The notes: generated by a model from the letters alone, not told the origin. 64,000 nucleotides of DNA from an uncultured Lachnospiraceae bacterium (GCA_910578645.1 CAJTQI010000003.1:285178-349177), one strand, 5' to 3'; numbered from the stretch's first letter, positions 1-9,578 are shown. Made by a program: numbers and translations.

Positions 1-1
1 G

Positions 2-1066
2 ACAACGGATGAATTGTATAGGCCGGTATCCATTTATATGGCGGAAGTATATGCGGAAAAGGGAGAATATGACATACGCTGCACAGCTAGCCTGGAGGGA
101 GGGGAAATGATTACGGATACGGCAACTCTCCATCCCCTGGAGAAAATAAAAAGCATTTCCGCGGATGAATATACAGGCAAGGCGGGAGAATACATAAGCG
201 CCAGGCAAATTCCGGTAAATGTCACTTATGAAGATGGCAGGCAGGAGACAGTGACCGGATTAAACGGCCTGTATTTCCTGGAAAAGGAAGAGTCGTCTAA
301 GCCTGGGACAGACACCGTGTCGTCTGACAATATGACAGAGGTGATTACAACAGTCATCATGTCGAAGGAATACTGCTACCTGGAGGGCGAGAAAACGTGC
401 ACACTGCGTTACCATGCAGGGGAAGAGGCGATTGACGTCCCGGTCGGGATAGTTGGAAAAGACACCATGGCGCCCCAGATTACAGATTTGTCTGTGGGAA
501 ACTTTGAAATCAGCGTGGTCGACAAACCTGTGGCGGTAACCATATCAATTACCGCGGAGGATGATGTGACAGCGTATTCAGACCTTGTATATGCTTTCCT
601 CCCGGAAGGGGAAGAACCGCAGGAAGAGGACTGGATGGGGAAAGCATCCTTTACCATAGACATCACTAAGAATGGCATATGGAACGCATATTGCCGGGAT
701 GAAAGCGGCAATGTGGCAATAAAAGAGCAGGAAATGATTGTGGTGGACAATAAAGCCCCTAGTGTCAGCCTGTCTTTAGAGAATGACACATGGTGCACGG
801 AAAATAAGATTATTGTCAATGCCAAAGACGCCCAACCTGTAGAATATTGCTATAGCTGTATTGAGACGGAGGAAGACAGTGGATGGATTGACAAAAATGA
901 GCATATCACCAAAAAGAACGGCACCTGGATAGTAAAAGTGAGGGATGCTTCTGGCAATGAAACAGAACTGGAGATTGTGATTGACAATATAGACAATAAA
1001 CCTCCGGTTATCCATGCTATCCGGAAAAAAACAGAAGGAGAGGGAGAGACAATATCAAATGATTAA
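2..1066 (+). CDS. Ig-like surface protein of the ICE, 5' partial
   Basis: The reading frame is open from the first base of the window, so the N-terminus is missing; a TTG at 14 is only the first possible start inside the window. The protein looks extracellular: it repeats Ig-like bacterial modules with the junction motif D(N/T)xAPxI or PPVI (near residues 150, 245 and 340) and the typical GxWxxxxRDxSGN strand (GIWNAYCRDESGN, GTWIVKVRDASGN). No catalytic motif is visible. The stop overlaps the start of the next gene by 8 bases, which indicates translational coupling with the DUF4366 protein. Probably a surface adhesin or mating-contact component; that role is inference. Confidence 0.7.
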   Translation, partial: TTDELYRPVSIYMAEVYAEKGEYDIRCTASLEGGEMITDTATLHPLEKIKSISADEYTGKAGEYISARQIPVNVTYEDGRQETVTGLNGLYFLEKEESSKPGTDTVSSDNMTEVITTVIMSKEYCYLEGEKTCTLRYHAGEEAIDVPVGIVGKDTMAPQITDLSVGNFEISVVDKPVAVTISITAEDDVTAYSDLVYAFLPEGEEPQEEDWMGKASFTIDITKNGIWNAYCRDESGNVAIKEQEMIVVDNKAPSVSLSLENDTWCTENKIIVNAKDAQPVEYCYSCIETEEDSGWIDKNEHITKKNGTWIVKVRDASGNETELEIVIDNIDNKPPVIHAIRKKTEGEGETISND

Positions 1067-2125
1067 AAAAATATTTAGCATAATGGCAGCCGGTATGATT
1101 GGCTGTTATTTGTTCCAGACCCCAGTGTATGCATCTGATAATGCAGGGGAGGAGTACATAACGATTTCGGTAGAGGCGTCTGACGACAGTGGGAATCTGA
1201 AATATGCAATAGACACGGATGACCCGTCTGCATTTTCAGATTCCAATGAATTTGTTATTTCTGCAGGGACATCACATACGATTTATGTCAAAGATGCTGC
1301 AGGAAATATAACGTCTCAGGTGTATGGCGATATGGCAGGAGAAAATGAAACAAGTATTCCGGAGGAACAGGAAGACGGGCAAAAAATTAATATTGACTTA
1401 GAAATCGGAGGAGGCCATGCGAGGAATGTAATTGAAGATGATATGGATGGCAGTTCGCCGGAGCCTGGGAGTGCAACTGTCGCATCAAAAATCAAGACAG
1501 ACGGCTCAGACAGCGCTGAAAAAGTTTTCTATACTTTTACGACCAAGGAAGGCGAAGTGCTGTACCTTGTGATTGACCAAGGACAAGGTACAGACAATGT
1601 GTACCTGCTTGATACGGTGTCAATTGATGATTTGCGTGTATTGGCAGACGGGCAGGAGAAATCCGGCGGCGTTGACAAACAAGAGGACAATCTTTTGTCA
1701 GCCCTTTCAAAAACAGATACAGGCAATGAAGACCAAACAGAAACAGAAGAGGATAAGGCAAGTTCGCCGGTGAGAAACAATGCATTCATTATTTTAATTT
1801 TTGCCGTAGTAGGCGGTGCGGCTTATTATTACTTAAAAATTTACAAGAATAAGAAAAATGATGCTATGGATGCCATGGACGCTATGGACATGGATGAATT
1901 TGAGCCACAAGATGAAGAAGAGGAAATTGAATTTGACTATGACGACGCAGAAAAAGAAAAGTATCTGGAACAGCTTGTAAATGAAGATGAAAATTTTATG
2001 ATGCTGACCCGGAAGCATATGCAGCATCGCAAGAGGCTGAAGAGGAATATGCCTCTATTATGGGAGTGGACGGGGAATTTAGTGAGGAGTATGAACCAGA
2101 AGAAACAGGGGAGGAGTATGAATGA
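1059..2125 (+). CDS. DUF4366 (CD1107-like) mobile-element surface protein, requires a -1 frameshift
   Basis: Start ATG 1059 is preceded by a purine-rich ribosome site. Residues 1-25 form a signal peptide (IMAAGMIGCYLFQTPVYA), followed by an Ig-like segment ending DAAGNITSQVY, then the DUF4366 signature FYTFTTKEGEVLYLVIDQG and DNVYLLDTVS. A transmembrane helix lies at about residues 240-260 (NAFIILIFAVVGGAAYYYL), followed by a cytoplasmic acidic tail. This family is a regular part of clostridial ICE transfer regions. In the zero frame the ORF runs on to 2273 with an atypical tail (CYSYSYSVNMCFCSGYF) that overlaps the next gene by 152 bases. A -1 shift at 1991-1997 instead gives an acidic tail (DADPEAYAASQEAEEEYA...) ending at TGA 2123-2125 in a 4-base ATGA overlap with the next start. 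The shifted version is therefore very likely native. Confidence 0.75.
1991..1997 (+). other. Candidate -1 ribosomal frameshift heptamer A AAT TTT
   Basis: In the reading frame of the DUF4366 gene the codons are GAA AAT TTT ATG, so the bases A|AAT|TTT match the X XXY YYZ slippery pattern. Shifting back by one gives AAA TTT TAT GAT GCT and an acidic tail that ends in the ATGA overlap with the next gene. The only downstream hairpin seen is weak (AGAGG...CCTCT, about 60 bases on). A simple indel in the T run or a sequencing error would look the same. Confidence 0.5.
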
Positions 2126-3261
2126 AAGTTTTAGGAAGAGTTATTACATTGCCAAAAGATATACGGCTAATGCCGAAAGGAATACTGGCTGCTATAGCTA
2201 TAGTTATAGTGTTAATATGTGTTTTTGTAGCGGTTATTTTCCTTCCAGGGAAAAAGGATGTGCAGGCGTATGACTACAATGAGATAGAACAACAGCTTGC
2301 AGATACCGTTATAAACTTCATCAGTGAGCATATTCAACTTTCGCCAGAAGAATCCGCGAAGATTGCTGACACGGCGGTAGAAAATTATAGGATTATTATT
2401 AATTCAGATATTGATGTCGTGGGTGATGACCATACAGAAGCTATCCGACAGAAGATAAAAGGTGCCATAGGAGAAAATATCCATTCTGTAGAAATAACTG
2501 AGGACATGCTTGAAAATCTTAGCTTAGGAATAGCAAGAATTGTGTGGGAGATGATTTATGCGCAGATTGAAACAGTAACAGGCAGCACTAACCTGGAAAG
2601 TGATTATTATTACCTGGCGGACAGCATCCAAAAACAGATTGATAAATTGGAAGAACGTACAATGCAGGTATCCATACAGGCGAATATCAAGAATGGCACT
2701 AGCGGCATAACTGCGGAAGAGCTGCTTTCCTTAATAGAGGGCATGACAGATGAAGAAATAGAGGCATTAGCGGAATCATTGGGCCTGTCATATGATGAAT
2801 TGTATGAACTGTTAGCTGCCGGCAATGACGGCATGGGAAATAATGGAATGGGAAAAGAACTGGAGGAAAAACTGCAGGAGTTGAAAGAAAAGTTAGAGAA
2901 AGAGCTGGGTGATGAGTTAAAAGAGGAACTAGAAAAAGAGTTGGGCCAGGATATGTCTGCTTCCGATGGGAAAAACGGCAGAGGCGGCAGGAACGGCACG
3001 GACGGGCGCGACGGTTCAGACGGCCAGGATGGCAAGGACGGAAAAGATGGCAAGGCAGGACGTGACGGGGACAGCATTTACATCAGGTATTCCGCGGAGC
3101 CAAATGGCAGGGATATGACGGATAAACCTACAAGCGACACAAAATATATGGGAACCTATACAGGGGCGTCCGCGTCCTCCAACCCGACTGACTATACATG
3201 GACAAGGTATTCAGACGCAACGATTACATATTCAGGCGGGACACTTTACATTACGCAATAA
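2122..3261 (+). CDS. Membrane-anchored coiled-coil protein with collagen-like repeat
   Basis: ATG 2122 overlaps the preceding TGA in ATGA. An N-terminal transmembrane anchor (about residues 20-42, ILAAIAIVIVLICVFVAVIFL) is followed by a helical region and a strongly charged coiled coil (about residues 243-275, repeats of EELEKELG type). Residues about 283-317 form some 12 uninterrupted Gly-X-Y triplets (GTDGRDGSDGQDGKDGKDG). A C-terminal head follows with SIYIRYSAEP, YMGTYTGASASS and DYTWTRY, a pattern seen in phage tail-fibre and collagen-tail surface proteins. The architecture suggests a trimeric fibre projecting from the donor cell surface. No sortase signal is seen. Role in mating contact is inference. 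Confidence 0.75.
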   Translation: MKVLGRVITLPKDIRLMPKGILAAIAIVIVLICVFVAVIFLPGKKDVQAYDYNEIEQQLADTVINFISEHIQLSPEESAKIADTAVENYRIIINSDIDVVGDDHTEAIRQKIKGAIGENIHSVEITEDMLENLSLGIARIVWEMIYAQIETVTGSTNLESDYYYLADSIQKQIDKLEERTMQVSIQANIKNGTSGITAEELLSLIEGMTDEEIEALAESLGLSYDELYELLAAGNDGMGNNGMGKELEEKLQELKEKLEKELGDELKEELEKELGQDMSASDGKNGRGGRNGTDGRDGSDGQDGKDGKDGKAGRDGDSIYIRYSAEPNGRDMTDKPTSDTKYMGTYTGASASSNPTDYTWTRYSDATITYSGGTLYITQ

Positions 3262-3291
3262 CAATGAAATAGGGAGAGGAAGGAAAGCATC

Positions 3292-3972
3292 ATGAACAGA
3301 AGTATTGCAATATTTGTATTACTAGTAGTTGCCTGCATATGTCTATGTCCATACAGCCTTGTGTATGCGGATGAACAGGAGCCAACCCAGGGTGGTACAA
3401 AGACAGAAGATGGCCATACTGTTAAATCCTATGGGAATATCCTGTACAAGGAAGACGGCGGCCTGGTGGAGATACGGGCGGAGGATTTTGTATTCCTGGA
3501 GGAAAAACTGTCATCAGTTCCAGAAGGGGCATTTGACCCGGCAGTATTTTCAGCTCCGGAAGATATAAGCGCTGCATCTATGCCTTATATCCAAGAAATT
3601 AGTTTCGGTGATATGGCGGATGAAGAAGATAAGGAAAAATCTGAAAGAGAAGCAATCACAGACATGGATGAAACCGCAGACAGGAAAGTTATGGTAGATG
3701 GACAGGGAGAAGTATATGAAGAGAAAATGGAGGACGCTGACGAGGCAGAGAGTGACGGCATAGATGGTACTGAGAACCAGGAAGGCGACATAATGTTGAA
3801 GCCAGAAACGGATACCGGGAATAATTTGGAGACAGAGGATAAGACGGAAACAGATGGCGGAGGGGACACAGAAAGCACGCCGGGCGTGGACAATGAGACG
3901 GATATGGAGGCAGGAAATACTGAAGAGAAAGAAGGCGAGGACAGTGTGTCTTCAAACAATATTGATGAATAA
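3292..3972 (+). CDS. Exported acidic low-complexity protein
   Basis: ATG 3292 follows GGGAGAGGAAGGAAAG. The first ~26 residues are a signal peptide (AIFVLLVVACICLCPYSLVYA). A short conserved-looking block follows (KSYGNILYKEDGGLVEI and AEDFVFLEEKLSSV), then a disordered acidic Glu/Asp/Thr-rich tail to the end. The block resembles one in the next gene (KSTGAIVYKKGLDSVVV, SEDLYMLADKVDSF), so the two are probably diverged paralogues. No enzymatic motif, no membrane anchor and no sortase site are visible. It belongs to the surface-protein cluster of the ICE. Confidence 0.65.
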   Translation: MNRSIAIFVLLVVACICLCPYSLVYADEQEPTQGGTKTEDGHTVKSYGNILYKEDGGLVEIRAEDFVFLEEKLSSVPEGAFDPAVFSAPEDISAASMPYIQEISFGDMADEEDKEKSEREAITDMDETADRKVMVDGQGEVYEEKMEDADEAESDGIDGTENQEGDIMLKPETDTGNNLETEDKTETDGGGDTESTPGVDNETDMEAGNTEEKEGEDSVSSNNIDE

Positions 3973-4000
3973 AGGAACAGGGCAGAAAGGAAGAGTGACT

Positions 4001-5038
4001 ATGAAAAGAAAACTGATATCTTTAGCAGCTATCATATCGTTGGTATTTAGCATATATACGGTCTCCATGGCTGACGAGGCGGCGGAGACAGATAATAGCA
4101 CAGCGGCAGGATTGAAGTCAACAGGGGCAATTGTCTATAAGAAAGGACTAGATTCTGTTGTAGTTGATTCAGAAGACTTGTATATGCTTGCAGATAAGGT
4201 TGACAGCTTTAAGACATCTGTTGCGGAGCAGCTTGCAGCTATGCACACATATCTGACACAGGAGGAAGGTGGCATGGCGCTTACAACAGACGGGAATATT
4301 AAGATTATGCATTCGGAGCCTGCAGGGCAGGCAGACCCACGATTGTTAGGATTTGACACCATACTGGAAGGAATTGCCGCAAGCCAGTCCATTCCTCAAG
4401 AATCTTGGGAGTATGGGTATGCAGAAGGGACACTGTTATATAAAACAGGAGACGGAAAACTTACGCTTGATACAGCGGCGCAAGGCATACAGGAAATAGG
4501 AATTGCTGCTACGGCAGCGGATAATATGTCGGCAGGCAAGGCAGCATGGGTAGACGGAAAACTGCTACTAGGAACAGGCGCAGACAACCAGGCATATTAC
4601 CAGTTAGGATATACGGAAGGATATGCGGCGAAGCAACCTGCCAACGGAACAATTAAGTATCATTACCATGTGCATAAGGATGGAGCGGGGAATACTGTGA
4701 CGGCATCCCAAGTTAATGGTGCAAACCCGGGCGGATGCTACAGAGCTGCAGGGCATACACATACTGGAAGCTGCCCGCAGGGGACATGTAGGGTGGATAC
4801 GGAATGCTATAGTAGTTCGAAAGGTGAGTCTGGGCTGTACCACAACCAGTATCATCACCACCACAGAAACTGTGGGCTTGGAACGGTAGATGGGAGCAGT
4901 TGGAGTAAAACTAAGGGAGAGGATTATACAGATACACATCAATATTACACCTGCGGAAACCAACCTGCGAATATCTGGACAATCCAGTGCGGGAAGACTC
5001 CGTCAACGATAGAGTGGGCGGAGATAATCTATAAATGA
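4001..5038 (+). CDS. Exported His/Cys-rich surface protein
   Basis: ATG 4001 is chosen because a signal peptide (LISLAAIISLVFSIYTVSMA) follows directly and AGAAAGGAAG lies just upstream; a longer open frame upstream overlaps the previous gene. After the block shared with the preceding gene, the C-terminal third is rich in His and Cys: YHYHVHKDG, GGCYRAAGHTHTGSC, CPQGTC, YHHHHRNCG and CGNQ. The HTHTGSC-type motif recurs in clostridial cell-surface proteins and could bind metal or form disulfides, but no function is established here. It is the last gene of the surface operon and is followed by a terminator. Confidence 0.7.
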   Translation: MKRKLISLAAIISLVFSIYTVSMADEAAETDNSTAAGLKSTGAIVYKKGLDSVVVDSEDLYMLADKVDSFKTSVAEQLAAMHTYLTQEEGGMALTTDGNIKIMHSEPAGQADPRLLGFDTILEGIAASQSIPQESWEYGYAEGTLLYKTGDGKLTLDTAAQGIQEIGIAATAADNMSAGKAAWVDGKLLLGTGADNQAYYQLGYTEGYAAKQPANGTIKYHYHVHKDGAGNTVTASQVNGANPGGCYRAAGHTHTGSCPQGTCRVDTECYSSSKGESGLYHNQYHHHHRNCGLGTVDGSSWSKTKGEDYTDTHQYYTCGNQPANIWTIQCGKTPSTIEWAEIIYK

Positions 5039-5136
5039 TTTTGTAAATACGAGTACCCTTGTGTATGAAAGAACTTGAGTCCGAAGTTATGCAGTCAGTA
5101 TCATCAACAAAACAATATTATAGCAAAATAGCAATG

Positions 5137-5178
5137 AAAGGCACATGGAACAGTAAAGTAAGCCATGTGCCTTTTTTT
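5137..5178 (+). terminator. Rho-independent terminator of the surface-protein operon
   Basis: A perfect 12-bp stem (AAAGGCACATGG / CCATGTGCCTTT) with a 14-base loop is followed by a T run. It separates the surface genes from topB. Confidence 0.9.
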
Positions 5179-5216
5179 ACGTTTATGAAGTGGGATAAGG
5201 AGGTAAGTTTACTTAT

Positions 5217-7352
5217 ATGGGAAAAACATTAATTGTAGCAGAAAAGCCAGCAGCCGGGAAGGATATAGCCAAAGTTGTAGGCGCAACGGAGGAGCACAGT
5301 GGATACATGGAAGGCAGGCAATATGTAGTGACCTGGGCAGTGGGCCATCTGATTGGGCTTAAGGAACCTCAAGAACACGATGAAAAGTATAGCAGATGGG
5401 TACTGGAGGACCTGCCTATTTCCTTTGGATTATCGGACAGCTTGAAAGTGCTTCCGGTATCCAGAAAGCAGTATAGCGTTATAAAAGCACTTATCCACCG
5501 GAGGGACATCGATATGTTAATTAATGCCGGCGATGCGGGGAGGGAAGGATATCTCATCCAGGAATGGATATACCGGATGGTGGGATGCCGTCTGCCTAAG
5601 AAGGTACTATGGGCTAGCTCTCTGAGCAAGGCAGGTATCCAAGCAGCAATGGATAACTTGAAAGATAACAGCCTTCCGGAATTTCAAGGGATACTGCGTG
5701 AAGCTGAGGCAAGAGCCGAAGGGGATTACCTGCTTGGTTATAATTACAGCCGGCTTCTTACGATTACAAGGGCATATAAACAATCATTATCCTATGGACG
5801 TTGCCAGACGCCGCTCCTGTATCTTGTTTGCCAGAGAGATAAGGCAGTCAGAGAGTTTAAGCCAGAACCTTACTGGAGCATAGAAGCCACATACTCGAAA
5901 GGGTTTAAAGGTGTCCTGGTTGATGATGCCGGAAAAACCAGGAAATTCTTTGACAAGGAGGAAGCAGATGCGGCCTTGAGGATGATAACGGGCGCAGGGA
6001 AGGTAGTTGAATACGACAAACAAGAGAAGCGGGAAAAGGCGCCTCTGCTGTATAACCTTGCGAAATTGCAACAACATATGGGACGCAAATATAGTTTTGC
6101 GCCGGATAAAACGCTGAAGATTGCCCAGACACTTTACGAAAAATATAAAATTTTGTCTTATCCCCGTACGGACAGTCAATATCTTTCTATGGATATATAC
6201 GGTGAGATAGAGGAACATTTGGAAAGCTGCAGATTTGGAAAGTTTACAGAACTTATTGACCGGATTGACATGAATACACTTAAGGCGGATAAAAGCTATT
6301 TCAATGACTTTAAAGTGACGGACCACCATGCCTTGATTCCCACAATAAATGCTTCCATGCAGGCGGCATATGCAGCACTCAGCGATGATGAACGGAAGGT
6401 TTTTGATACCGTGGTGTTAGCGTTGATTGCCATTTTTTATCCGGAATACATGTATGACGCAACCAAGATTATTGTTGGCATTGGTGGAGGTATGTTCCAG
6501 TCTACGGGAACCACAATACGCCAATTAGGGTACAAAGCCGTCCTTAAAGACAATGGCGCAAAAATTAATCAGGAGCTGCAGATATTGCCTCTGTTGCAGG
6601 AAGGAGACAGCCTGGCCATAGACGCGTGCTCCATGATAGGCAAAAAGACTGTACCTCCCCTAAAGTACAGCGATGAAACGATTATTAAGGCTATGGAGAA
6701 ATACGGCATTGGAACGAGCGCAACGAGGGCAGAAATCATCAATAAGCTACAAAACCCCAAGAGACAGTTTATTGTCCGTGAAAACGGCAAATACAGTGCT
6801 ACAGAGCTAGGAGAAGAGTATATCAGGATTGTGCCGCAGGAACTTAAGGCGCCGGAGCTGACACAGCATTTTGAGGAGGAGCTGCGCAGGGTCAATGAAG
6901 GGAGCCTGTCAAAAGAAGAGTTCCTTGGAAACCTGCTAAGGGGCATCGAGGATAATATTACAAAATTTACGTCAGAGCCGGTCCCAGACAGTGAGAAGAT
7001 TGGCTATTCTGCCGCTACGCAGAAGGAAAATAAAAAGGTACTTGGAAAGTGCCCTAAATGTGGAGCAGAAGTGAAATTTGGGCAGTACGGCGCATACTGC
7101 ACCGGGAAATGTGGCATGAGCCTTGGCAGAATCAGAGGTAAAGAACTGGATGAAGGGCAGGTTGTGGCTCTGCTCAATAACGAGAGAGTCTATGTAACCG
7201 GACTAAAGAAAAAAGACGGAGGAACGTATTCAGCGTATTTCACTCCGGAAGGGATAGAACCATACAGTTATAAGACACAGTCCGGACAGAGAAACGGATA
7301 CCAGTTTAAGTTTAAAGCCGAGATGAAACCCAGTAAAAATAATAGGAGGTAA
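5217..7352 (+). CDS. topB: Type IA DNA topoisomerase III of the ICE
   Basis: The 711-residue protein has the type IA order. An N-terminal TOPRIM begins TLIVAEKPAAGKDIAK and carries the acidic DAGREG at about residues 106-111. The active-site tyrosine lies in YPRTDSQYL at about residue 315. SLSYGRCQTP is the conserved segment before it, and the C-terminal Cys set CPKCGAEVKFGQYGAYC forms a zinc ribbon. It cleaves and rejoins single DNA strands to relax or decatenate. Clostridial ICEs commonly carry such a gene next to the transfer region, presumably to handle DNA during transfer. ATG 5217 follows AAGGAGGTAAG. The next gene begins 6 bases after the stop. Confidence 0.95.
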   Translation: MGKTLIVAEKPAAGKDIAKVVGATEEHSGYMEGRQYVVTWAVGHLIGLKEPQEHDEKYSRWVLEDLPISFGLSDSLKVLPVSRKQYSVIKALIHRRDIDMLINAGDAGREGYLIQEWIYRMVGCRLPKKVLWASSLSKAGIQAAMDNLKDNSLPEFQGILREAEARAEGDYLLGYNYSRLLTITRAYKQSLSYGRCQTPLLYLVCQRDKAVREFKPEPYWSIEATYSKGFKGVLVDDAGKTRKFFDKEEADAALRMITGAGKVVEYDKQEKREKAPLLYNLAKLQQHMGRKYSFAPDKTLKIAQTLYEKYKILSYPRTDSQYLSMDIYGEIEEHLESCRFGKFTELIDRIDMNTLKADKSYFNDFKVTDHHALIPTINASMQAAYAALSDDERKVFDTVVLALIAIFYPEYMYDATKIIVGIGGGMFQSTGTTIRQLGYKAVLKDNGAKINQELQILPLLQEGDSLAIDACSMIGKKTVPPLKYSDETIIKAMEKYGIGTSATRAEIINKLQNPKRQFIVRENGKYSATELGEEYIRIVPQELKAPELTQHFEEELRRVNEGSLSKEEFLGNLLRGIEDNITKFTSEPVPDSEKIGYSAATQKENKKVLGKCPKCGAEVKFGQYGAYCTGKCGMSLGRIRGKELDEGQVVALLNNERVYVTGLKKKDGGTYSAYFTPEGIEPYSYKTQSGQRNGYQFKFKAEMKPSKNNRR

Positions 7353-7358
7353 GCACAT

Positions 7359-9470
7359 ATGTCAGAGGTAACAGACTATTTATATGGATACCTGCAAGAG
7401 CTTGACAGTTATATGAAAAGGCTCAACAGCAACAAGCTTTCTAAGAAAGACAGAAGAATTTTCATGGAGATGGGCGGCGAATATTATGACATTTTCCAAC
7501 CACATTCCGAGTCTGCCAAGGAGACAGAGAACAAGGGCGGAAATGATTTCCCGGACCAACTGCTGAAAGACATAGCAGATTTCAATGACAATATCATTAG
7601 CCAGGAAGCGGAAAGCAAAGAAGTTGCCAATACGCTCTATGACAAAATCACCGTATCTGCCAATGGATATATGGACAGGGCCAGAAGGATGGAACTGATG
7701 TATGAGACATTGCAAAGGGATACGGAAATATTTCGCCTGTTGGACGAGCGAGCGCAGATGATGGAAGAATTGGTTGACCTTGACGTCAAGTTGTATGGGC
7801 GGATTGCAAATGAAACAATATCCCTTCTTGAAGTGGAGGACGTCCCATTCGTAGATAACAAGATTGCTGAACTGCACCAACGGGCGGAAGCGCAAGTTGC
7901 GCAAGAACGGGATTTCCGCGAGGCGGAAGTGGACGGGCAGGCAGAAAGTGCAGCAACGGTGCAGGCAGATAAAGGTAGCCTGGGTAAACAAGAGGAGGCA
8001 GGACAGGAAAAGCGCATTATAGACGGTGAAGAACTCAGCCAAATGTTAACAGTCCATACAAAGAAGTCGGGAAAAGAGGAGACATTGGATTTATCTGGCT
8101 GTATTATTTCAGGATATGTATTTAAGGGCGATTTGAGCAATATATCGTTTGAACACGCTGAGCTGAGGAACTGTGAATTTAGAATGACAAAAGCGTCCCA
8201 TGTAAGCATGAAGAATGCTTTCATCAAAAACTGTAGTTTTGTCCAAGCGGATTTTTTGCAGTGCGATTTCAATAATGCGGATTTTGATAATGCAAAGATG
8301 CGCGGTGGCATGCTCCAGGAGTGTGCATTTGATGGGGCGTACCTGAACCGTGCCCAAATAGAAAATGCATTATTCTGGAAAACATCTTTTTCTGATACGC
8401 GCATACGGGAATGCGGGTTAGAGGGAAACATTTTCCATGAATGCGGGAGCCCGGAACATACAGTGAGGATAGAACAGTCTTCCATGTCCAGGGAAGAATA
8501 TGACGCATATGAAAAACATGTCAAAGAAATGCTTGGCAATGATGGCTGTAAGTATTCCTGGAGCATAAGCAGCATTAACCATGAAAACCATGAGGCAGAG
8601 TTGGCGATTCGGGTTTCCAGGGAGGGAGAAATCGTAGAAGAGGAAAGATGTACCGCTTTGCTTGACCCTGATACTTATGCAGTACTGCATGTTGATACAC
8701 GGAACCGGAATGACTCCCTTGTCAGAATGTTTATTCCGGAAATTGACAATGCGGTCCGAGGCGAATTGCAGAACAGGCCTATAGAAAAAGATGAGCAACA
8801 TACCCGAAAACAGCCGCCGATGTTTAAAGCAATATACTATGAAAGCTCAAAGCCAAAGGTAATTTATGCCGGGACCAGGGAGGCTGCTTTACAAAAGACA
8901 AAGGACAAGAACCCTCAGTGTGGCGGTAATACCAGATGCTATATTCAGGAGTGGGATAAAAATACGGATTCCTATAAACAGGAGGGAATCTATCTTATTA
9001 CATCGGGCAGGGATATTACGCCTGTGGAACTAAAATTCCCGTATATGTCACGCGATGGGTTTACAAACGCAGTAAACGATATAAAAAAACTGGGCGCCAA
9101 GTTCAGTCCACAAAAAAAGCAATGGTATGTCGAACGGGGTATCGGGGAGGAGGCCATTGGCCGCATTAATGAATGCCTTTCCAAACATGACGAAGCTATT
9201 TACTTAAAACTTCCATTTACGGATTCAGAACAATTTAAGAGTACACTTAAACAGATAAAACAGGATGGTGCCTGTTATAATCCGGATAAAAAGCAGTGGT
9301 TTATAACGGAGAAAGAAGACAGAAATAAATTTCGTGACTATCTCCCACAGGATAAAAATTCCATACATAATAAATTAAACCAATATAAAGCACAAGAGCA
9401 GAGGCAGCAACCGTACAGCCGTATGCTTAATGGCCACCGGAAAGAAGCACCAGAGCCAGGGCGCGCATAA
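7359..9470 (+). CDS. Pentapeptide-repeat protein with two C-terminal DUF5710-like modules
   Basis: The 703-residue protein starts 6 bases after topB with AGGAGG upstream. Residues 1-240 are helical and charged. Residues about 243-365 form a pentapeptide-type quadrilateral helix with the A(D/N)F/L-rich rhythm (CSFVQADFLQCDFNNADFDN). A middle region of unknown function follows. The C-terminus has two copies of a short module (about residues 556-595 and 613-655) sharing LKFPYMS/LKLPFTD, then KKQWYV/KKQWFI, as in DUF5710. Pentapeptide proteins of the Qnr/MfpA group mimic DNA and bind topoisomerases; here the neighbour is TopB, but an interaction is only inference. Confidence 0.75.
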   Translation: MSEVTDYLYGYLQELDSYMKRLNSNKLSKKDRRIFMEMGGEYYDIFQPHSESAKETENKGGNDFPDQLLKDIADFNDNIISQEAESKEVANTLYDKITVSANGYMDRARRMELMYETLQRDTEIFRLLDERAQMMEELVDLDVKLYGRIANETISLLEVEDVPFVDNKIAELHQRAEAQVAQERDFREAEVDGQAESAATVQADKGSLGKQEEAGQEKRIIDGEELSQMLTVHTKKSGKEETLDLSGCIISGYVFKGDLSNISFEHAELRNCEFRMTKASHVSMKNAFIKNCSFVQADFLQCDFNNADFDNAKMRGGMLQECAFDGAYLNRAQIENALFWKTSFSDTRIRECGLEGNIFHECGSPEHTVRIEQSSMSREEYDAYEKHVKEMLGNDGCKYSWSISSINHENHEAELAIRVSREGEIVEEERCTALLDPDTYAVLHVDTRNRNDSLVRMFIPEIDNAVRGELQNRPIEKDEQHTRKQPPMFKAIYYESSKPKVIYAGTREAALQKTKDKNPQCGGNTRCYIQEWDKNTDSYKQEGIYLITSGRDITPVELKFPYMSRDGFTNAVNDIKKLGAKFSPQKKQWYVERGIGEEAIGRINECLSKHDEAIYLKLPFTDSEQFKSTLKQIKQDGACYNPDKKQWFITEKEDRNKFRDYLPQDKNSIHNKLNQYKAQEQRQQPYSRMLNGHRKEAPEPGRA

Positions 9471-9486
9471 AAATATTATGGAACAT

Positions 9487-9531
9487 ATGGTGGAAACTGG
9501 ATTAATTCGGGTTTCCACCATTGTTTTTGTT
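9487..9531 (+). terminator. Rho-independent terminator after the topB operon
   Basis: A perfect 11-bp stem ATGGTGGAAAC / GTTTCCACCAT is followed by TTGTTTTTGTTTT. Confidence 0.9.
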
Positions 9532-9578
9532 TTGGGGAGTTTAGACAAGGAAGAGGCAGGAGGCAAGGAGGAAACCAC

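Noticed and set aside
2610..3077. Minus-strand Pro/Ser-rich ORF
   Set aside because: Antisense shadow of the Gly-X-Y and Glu/Lys-rich coding region.
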